This document shows, in pieces, positions 51,424-56,306 of a stretch of DNA of 56,306 nucleotides (within the stretch, counting starts at the first letter, position 1; every line of letters starts with the position of its first letter). The position numbers were made by a program, and so were the translations under genes. The notes under the pieces were generated by a model. That model did no database searches. It saw nothing but the letters and a program-made list of their open reading frames with translations, and was not told the DNA's origin. Origin of the DNA: an uncultured Gordonibacter sp. (GTDB lineage Bacteria > Actinomycetota > Coriobacteriia > Coriobacteriales > Eggerthellaceae); the NCBI GenBank assembly GCA_904420575.1, contig CAJFVW010000154.1:1-56306 (forward strand), written 5' to 3'.

Positions 51424-52425
51424 TCAGAGACCGTAGAATTCCGTGGTCAGGGGCCGCGAAGCGAGGGACTCGGCGGCCGCCTGCGCGTCCAGGCCCTCCC
51501 ACACGATGCCGCGCACGACGTTGGCGATGGGCAGCTCCACCCCGTGGGCGTCGGCCAGCACGCCGATGGTCTTGCAGGCGAGCGCCCCCTCCGCCACCAT
51601 GTGCGTCTCGGCGGCGAAGTCGTCAAGCGTCCTGCCGCCTGCCAGCATCTCGCCGAAGCGGCGGTTGCGCGAATGACGCGACATGCAGGTGGCCACCATG
51701 TCGCCGGCGCCCGCCAGCCCCATGCAGGTGAGCGCCTGGCCGCCGCAGGCCACCACCAGGCGGCTCATTTCGGCCAGCCCCCGCGTCAGCAGGAGCGCCG
51801 CCGTGTTGTCGCCGTACCCCATGCCGTAGGACAGGCCCACGGCGATGGCGATGACGTTCTTGAACGCCGCGCACAGCTCCACGCCGCAAACGTCGTCGCT
51901 GGTGTAGGTGCGGAACGCCTCGGTGGCAAACAGATCTTGGAAGAACGCGGCCGTGTCCGCCGAGGGGCTGGCCACCACCGTGGCAGCCGGCACCCCGCGG
52001 ATGACCTCTTCGGCGTGGTTCGGCCCCGAAAGCACCGCGAAACGCTCGCGGCCGCCCATTTCGCTTGCCATGACGTCGATGGGCAGAAGGCCGCTGCCTT
52101 CCTCGACGCCCTTCGAGCAGACGACGATGGGAAGGCGCGGGTCCGCGGCGGCGTCGAGCGCACGGCCCACGCCACGCAGCAGGTTGGACGGCGTGACGAT
52201 GACGGCCGCCTTTGCGCGCAGAAGCGCGTCCTCGTGCGACAGCGTGGCCACGATGCGCTCGGAAAGCACCTCGTCGCTCAGGTAGCGCGGGTTGTGGTGC
52301 TCGGCGTTGATGGCTTGCACCACTTCCGGCTTGCGCGCCCACAGCCCCACGTTGTGCCCGTTGCCGGCCAGCACCTGAGCCAGCGCCGTGCCCCACGAGC
52401 CTGCTCCGATGACCGCGATCTTCAT
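51424..52425 (-). CDS. gpsA: NAD(P)H-dependent glycerol-3-phosphate dehydrogenase
   Basis: The 333-residue enzyme makes sn-glycerol-3-phosphate for phospholipids. GAGSWGTALAQVLAGNGH is the nucleotide-binding loop; VCSKG, LSGPNHAEEV, the catalytic lysine in AAFKNVIAIAVG and GLAGAGDMVATC follow. It is the last gene of the ispH-DUF512-der-plsY-gpsA cluster, and with plsY supplies both substrate and acyltransferase for lysophosphatidic acid. Confidence 0.97.
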   Translation of the reverse strand: MKIAVIGAGSWGTALAQVLAGNGHNVGLWARKPEVVQAINAEHHNPRYLSDEVLSERIVATLSHEDALLRAKAAVIVTPSNLLRGVGRALDAAADPRLPIVVCSKGVEEGSGLLPIDVMASEMGGRERFAVLSGPNHAEEVIRGVPAATVVASPSADTAAFFQDLFATEAFRTYTSDDVCGVELCAAFKNVIAIAVGLSYGMGYGDNTAALLLTRGLAEMSRLVVACGGQALTCMGLAGAGDMVATCMSRHSRNRRFGEMLAGGRTLDDFAAETHMVAEGALACKTIGVLADAHGVELPIANVVRGIVWEGLDAQAAAESLASRPLTTEFYGL

Positions 52426-52462
52426 GGCGAGTCCTTTCGCGCGTTCCCTCCGTCGGCGGCCC

Positions 52463-53122
52463 TCAGGCCTCTTTCTTCTGCCCGATGCGGCTTTCCGTGC
52501 CGGCACGCAGGCGGGCGATGTTGCCGCGATGCGCCCACACCACCGTCACCGCCGCGATGGTGCAGCATGCCCAGGCCAGCCAGTCCCCCCAGAAGAAGTA
52601 CAGCGCGAAGAACGGGCACGCCGCAGCGGCGGCGATCGACCCCACCGACACGTGCTTCGTCGCCACCACCAGCACGGCGAAGATGAGCAGCTCCAGGCAC
52701 GCGCCCACCCAGCCGAACGTCACGAACAGGCAGCCCACGGCCACCGCGATGCCCTTGCCGCCCTTGAACTTGAGCCACGGGCTGAAGATGTGGCCCCAGG
52801 TGCAGCCGAGGAACGCCACGGCCAGCATGGTGTCGTAGGAAACGGGCGCTCCGGGCACCAGCCCGGCCCCCGGCAGCAGATACTGGCTGAACGCCCACGC
52901 GAGCACGCCCGAAAGCAGGCCCTTCCCGAAGTCGAGCACGAACACGGCCGCGCCGCCCGCCTTCCCGATCGTGCGCATGGCGTTGGTGGTGCCGATGTTG
53001 CCGCTGCCGTGCTGCCGTATGTCGGTATGGAAGAACACCGTGGAAATGACGAGCCCCCAGGGGATGGAGCCCAACAGGAACGCCGCGACGAACAGCCCGG
53101 CGGCCACCAGAAGATCCTGCAT
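52463..53122 (-). CDS. plsY: Glycerol-3-phosphate acyltransferase PlsY
   Basis: The 219-residue membrane protein transfers acyl from acyl-phosphate (made by PlsX) to glycerol-3-phosphate. LGSIPWGL, HGSGNIGTTNAMRTIGK and WLKFKGGKGIAVAVG are the three conserved cytoplasmic motifs. It lies three bases after der. Confidence 0.97.
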   Translation of the reverse strand: MQDLLVAAGLFVAAFLLGSIPWGLVISTVFFHTDIRQHGSGNIGTTNAMRTIGKAGGAAVFVLDFGKGLLSGVLAWAFSQYLLPGAGLVPGAPVSYDTMLAVAFLGCTWGHIFSPWLKFKGGKGIAVAVGCLFVTFGWVGACLELLIFAVLVVATKHVSVGSIAAAAACPFFALYFFWGDWLAWACCTIAAVTVVWAHRGNIARLRAGTESRIGQKKEA

Positions 53123-53125
53123 GCC

Positions 53126-54442
53126 CTAGTCCTTCTTCTTGAATTTCAGCGTGATCGGCGTGCCCACGAGGTCGAAGCTCGCGCGCAGCCGGTTTTCCAG
53201 GAACCGCTCGAAGTTGTCGTTCACCAGGTCCGGACGGTTCACGAAGAACGTGAAGTGAGGTGGGCGCGTGCCCGTCTGCGTGACGTACTTCATGCGCAGG
53301 ACGGCCTTGCCGTTGCTCACCGTGTGCCCCGTCTCGCGGATGTCGGCCAGCCAGGTGTTCAGCCGGTTCGTGGGAATGGTCTGGCAGTAGCTGGCGTACG
53401 CCTGGTCGATGGCCTCCCAGATGCGGTCGACCCGCTTTCCCGTGAGCGCGGAAATGGCCACCACGGGCGCATAGCCCACGAACGTCATGCGGTCGGCGAT
53501 GCGTTCCCGTATGTCGGCCTTGGCCTCCGGGCCTTCCACCAGGTCCCACTTGTTCAGCACGATGACCATGGCGCAGCCACGCTCGGCCGCATAGCCCGCC
53601 ACGCGCTGGTCCTGGTCGGTGAGCCCCAGCGTGGAGTCCACGACCAGCAGAGCCACGTCGGCGCGGTCGATGGCGCGCATGGCGCGCACGAAGCCGTAGT
53701 ATTCCACGTCCTCGTCTATCTGGCTCTTGCGGCGCAGGCCCGCCGTGTCCACGATGGTGTAGCGCTTGCCGTCGTGCACCACGGGCGTGTCGATGGCGTC
53801 GCGCGTGGTGCCGGCCACGTCGGACACGATGGAGCGCTCGCCCGAGGTCATCTTGTTCGTGAGCGACGACTTGCCCGCATTCGGGCGGCCGATGATGGCC
53901 ACGTTGACGGAAGGCTCGTCGTCGAGCTCCTGGGGCACGTCGAGCTCCTGCAGCTTGGCCACCACCTCGTCGAGCAAATCTCCCGTGCCGTGGCCGTGCA
54001 TCGACGACACCGGCCACGGGTCGCCGAGCCCCAGCTGGTAGAACTCCCACATCTCGTCGTACTTGTTGGGCGTGTCCAGCTTGTTGACCACCAGGAACAC
54101 CGGCTTGTCGGCCTTGCGCAGGATGCGCGCCACCTCTTCGTCGTCGGCGTTGATGCCGGTGCGGCCGTCCACCAGGAACACAATGACGTCGGCCTCGCGC
54201 GTGGCCTCGAACGCCTGCGCGCGGATGGAGCCCTGGAACGCGTCGTCGTCGCCCATCTCGATGCCGCCCGTGTCGACGAGCGTGAAATGGACGCCGTTCC
54301 AGTCGGCCTCGTGATAGGAGCGGTCGCGCGTGACGCCGCGCATCTCGTGCACGATGGCCTCGTCGGCCTGGGCTATGCGGTTGACGAAGGTGGACTTGCC
54401 GACGTTCGGGCGTCCCACCACCGCGACTATGGGTAAGGGCAT
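53126..54442 (-). CDS. der: Ribosome-associated GTPase Der
   Basis: The 438-residue protein has two GTPase domains in tandem, with VVGRPNVGKSTFVNRI, DTGG and NKLD in the first, and IGRPNAGKSSLTNKM, DTAGLRRKS and NKWD in the second, and a C-terminal KH-like domain. Der assists 50S assembly. The ATG at 54440-54442 starts MPLPIVAVVGRP as in the family. Confidence 0.98.
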   Translation of the reverse strand: MPLPIVAVVGRPNVGKSTFVNRIAQADEAIVHEMRGVTRDRSYHEADWNGVHFTLVDTGGIEMGDDDAFQGSIRAQAFEATREADVIVFLVDGRTGINADDEEVARILRKADKPVFLVVNKLDTPNKYDEMWEFYQLGLGDPWPVSSMHGHGTGDLLDEVVAKLQELDVPQELDDEPSVNVAIIGRPNAGKSSLTNKMTSGERSIVSDVAGTTRDAIDTPVVHDGKRYTIVDTAGLRRKSQIDEDVEYYGFVRAMRAIDRADVALLVVDSTLGLTDQDQRVAGYAAERGCAMVIVLNKWDLVEGPEAKADIRERIADRMTFVGYAPVVAISALTGKRVDRIWEAIDQAYASYCQTIPTNRLNTWLADIRETGHTVSNGKAVLRMKYVTQTGTRPPHFTFFVNRPDLVNDNFERFLENRLRASFDLVGTPITLKFKKKD

Positions 54443-54512
54443 GGCGTATCCTTTATGTTCGGGGCCGCGGCGCGGCCGAGATGGATGAAGGGGCGGGCTT
54501 CTGGCCGGACGC

Positions 54513-56084
54513 TTACGCCCGGGCCGCGAGGTGCCGGGCCAGGGCTTCGATTTCCGGCAGGAATTCCGATGGGTTACAGGATACCACGGCAAGCGGCACG
54601 CCTGCCTCCTTTTCCATATCCTTCAAACTCATGTCATCCAACGTGAGCCCGTCGTCGTTGAACACCACGCGCGGGATCACGAAGAGGTCGCGGCGCCCTC
54701 CCGCCCCCTCCGCGCGGACGCACCGGTTGATGGCGGCCGTCATGTCGCAGCCGCACAGAAGGCCGGTCACGTCCACGTTGCCGCCGAAGAAGGCGTTCGC
54801 CACCGTGAGGGGCGCGAAGGCGCCCGCAAGGGGGCCTGCCTCCACCAGCTGGTCCAGGAACGGCTGCATGGCCTCGCCCACCACGAAGCGGGCACGCACG
54901 CCGGCCGCGTGCAGCGCCTCCGCGCAGGCGGCGGCCGCGCCCGAGGCGCAGGCGGCGCGCCAGTCGTCCACGTAGGAGCGGACGATGCCGATGCCGTCCT
55001 CGAACATGCCGAAGTCGCCGTAGCGTTCCGCAGGAGGCAGGTTTTCCAGCAGGTCCGCGCCGAACGCGTTGCGGTAGAACTCGTCGGCGGCGAACGCCCA
55101 GGGCGTGCCCCGCTCGGCGAGCGCGCGGTCCTGGAAGGGCGCGACGGCGTCCAGCACCGCACGTGCGTCGGCCGGGTCGTTGAAGCTGCGGGCGAACGCG
55201 TCCTGATGCTTCGTGAACCCCAGAGGCACGATGCCCACGTTCAGGATGCCGGGGCGCGCGTACGCCCAGGCGAGCGTGTCCTCGAGCACCGCGCCGTCGT
55301 TTTCACCTGGCACGAGGACTATCTGCGCGTGCACCTGGATGCCGGCGGCCAGCAGGCGGTCGAGCGCGGCCAGCCCGTGCGCGGCGTGCCTGCCCATGAG
55401 CCGGCGGCGCACGCGGGCGTCGGCCGCGTGAAGCGACACGCGCAGGGGCGAGATGCGCTGTTCCAGGATGCGCGCCTCGTCCTCGGATGCCAGGTTCGTG
55501 AGGGTGACGAAGGTGCCGGACAGAAAGCTCAGCCGGAAGTCGTCGTCGCGCAGCGTGAGCGAGGGGCGCATGCCTTCGGGCAGCTGGCGCATGAAGCAGA
55601 ACAGGCACGCGTTCCTGCATTGCTTGACGCCGTCGAACACCACGCCTTCGAAGGCGAAGCCCCAGTCCTCCCCTTCGTCGCGCACAAGCTCCACCTCGCC
55701 CGCGTCGCCGTCCAGATCGACGTAGCCGATGCACGCGACGTCGTCGGCTGAAAGCCAGCGCCAGTCGATGACGTCGCGCACGGGATGGCCGTCCACGTGC
55801 GTCACGCGGCAGCCCGGCTCGAACCCCGCGTCGTCGGCGGGGCTGCCGGGTTCCACGTCCACGACGAGCGCGCCCAGCGCGGCGGCCTCCCCGCCCGACG
55901 CCGACATGCTGTCAGCAGCGGCTTCGATGTCTTTTGAAGGATAGATGCCGGAAGAAGCGTGTTCCATCATGCGGATTTCGCACAGCTCTTCGTCGGACAG
56001 GCATGAGAAGCGCTCGCCGCCTATGCCTGCAAGCGAGGCAAGGGCGGCTTTTCTCCTGTCGCGCTCTCCGGAAGGGTCAGTCAT
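54513..56084 (-). CDS. DUF512 family PDZ/radical-SAM-like protein
   Basis: The 523-residue protein has an N-terminal PDZ-like domain (VVDVEPGSPADDAGFEPG, about 70-90) and a radical-SAM-type cysteine motif CRNACLFCF (C-x3-C-x2-C). A TIM-barrel-like core and the DUF512 C-terminus follow. The gene regularly lies beside der in Actinobacteria and Firmicutes; its reaction is unknown. An ORF-internal start MTDPSGER was chosen. It ends 70 bp before der. Confidence 0.93.
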   Translation of the reverse strand: MTDPSGERDRRKAALASLAGIGGERFSCLSDEELCEIRMMEHASSGIYPSKDIEAAADSMSASGGEAAALGALVVDVEPGSPADDAGFEPGCRVTHVDGHPVRDVIDWRWLSADDVACIGYVDLDGDAGEVELVRDEGEDWGFAFEGVVFDGVKQCRNACLFCFMRQLPEGMRPSLTLRDDDFRLSFLSGTFVTLTNLASEDEARILEQRISPLRVSLHAADARVRRRLMGRHAAHGLAALDRLLAAGIQVHAQIVLVPGENDGAVLEDTLAWAYARPGILNVGIVPLGFTKHQDAFARSFNDPADARAVLDAVAPFQDRALAERGTPWAFAADEFYRNAFGADLLENLPPAERYGDFGMFEDGIGIVRSYVDDWRAACASGAAAACAEALHAAGVRARFVVGEAMQPFLDQLVEAGPLAGAFAPLTVANAFFGGNVDVTGLLCGCDMTAAINRCVRAEGAGGRRDLFVIPRVVFNDDGLTLDDMSLKDMEKEAGVPLAVVSCNPSEFLPEIEALARHLAARA

Positions 56085-56089
56085 GACGG

Positions 56090-56306
56090 CTACAGCCGCT
56101 CCAGCGTCTCGACGACGGCTTGGATGTGCTCTTCGGGGGTGGAGGCGCCGGCGGTCACGCCCACGGTCGCGCAGCCCTCGAACCACGCGGGATCCAGCTC
56201 GTCGGGCGCTTCCACGTGATGGGTGCGCGCGCAGGAGGCGGCGCAGATGTCGGCCAGGCGCGTCGTGTTGGACGAGTTGCGCCCCCCGACGACCACGATG
56301 GCGTCC
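56090..56306 (-). CDS. ispH: IspH, 4-hydroxy-3-methylbut-2-enyl diphosphate reductase (C-terminal part)
   Basis: Only about 72 C-terminal residues lie in the window; the gene continues off the right edge. DAIVVVGGRNSSNTTRLADIC and VGVTAGASTPEEHI are unmistakable IspH motifs, with the last cluster cysteine in the region. IspH makes isoprenoid precursors in the methylerythritol pathway. It ends five bases before DUF512. Confidence 0.93.
   Translation of the reverse strand, partial: DAIVVVGGRNSSNTTRLADICAASCARTHHVEAPDELDPAWFEGCATVGVTAGASTPEEHIQAVVETLERL

Overview
The window looks like a chromosomal segment from a high-GC member of the Eggerthellaceae (Coriobacteriia, Actinomycetota). The pointers are the very high GC of the core genes, strong AGGAGG-type ribosome sites, an exported DMSO-reductase-family enzyme with its own TorD chaperones and MarR-like regulators (a gene class heavily expanded in this family), and the gene orders rpmB/asp23/fakA/recG/rsmD/coaD and rpmF/plsX/rnc/smc/ftsY. 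The family assignment is inference; no species is claimed. Most genes lie on the minus strand.

Region 1 (1-9.6 kb) is a complete type III-A CRISPR-Cas locus: cas6-cas10-csm2-csm3-csm4-csm5-csm6-cas1-cas2, transcribed leftward with almost every junction overlapping or touching. Next come a leader with a good sigma70 promoter and the leader-proximal repeat of an array that runs off the left edge. The repeat ends in ACGGAAAC, the type III 5-prime-handle form known from the Mycobacterium tuberculosis repeat. Cas10 keeps both the HD and GGDD motifs and Csm6 keeps its HEPN R-x4-H, so target RNA sensing, cyclic oligoadenylate synthesis and collateral RNase activity should all be possible. Csm5 is oversized and carries an inserted Cys/His zinc-finger-like module. 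Directly upstream is a HipA-like kinase fused to an N-terminal helix-turn-helix, with palindromic operator-like sites.

Region 2 (11.2-33.1 kb) is housekeeping: ftsY, smc, rnc, plsX, rpmF, then after a 7-kb accessory block DUF177, a DivIVA-like coiled-coil gene, coaD, rsmD, recG, fakA, asp23, and divergent rpmB. The accessory block (18.5-25.5 kb) holds an ABC exporter, a HEAT-like orphan, a CLC transporter with a C-terminal frameshift, and a GntR/ABC operon with a textbook promoter and operator. It separates DUF177 from rpmF, which are adjacent in many bacteria. Long GTAC-centred palindromes lie near recG/fakA and after rpmB.

Region 3 (33.1-40.8 kb) is a respiratory operon: a Tat-exported, apparently lipidated, Ser-ligated molybdopterin oxidoreductase, a four-cluster ferredoxin subunit, two TorD-like chaperones, a large multi-cluster Fe-S protein and two tandem winged-helix regulators. 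No membrane-anchor (DmsC/NrfD) subunit is present.

Region 4 (40.8-56.3 kb) has queD, a zinc-ribbon coiled-coil gene with a NIF3 partner, a PHP phosphatase, rpe with a cysteine desulfurase, and a plus-strand trio: an EAL phosphodiesterase with degenerate GGDEF, an Ogt-family protein whose catalytic Cys is Asp, and a VanZ-RDD-NAD(P)HX-epimerase fusion. It ends with a ferritin-like gene and the cluster ispH-DUF512-der-plsY-gpsA. The strongest candidates for something undescribed are the Csm5 zinc insertion, the PDHR alkyltransferase-like protein, the VanZ-RDD-epimerase fusion and the palindromic repeats.
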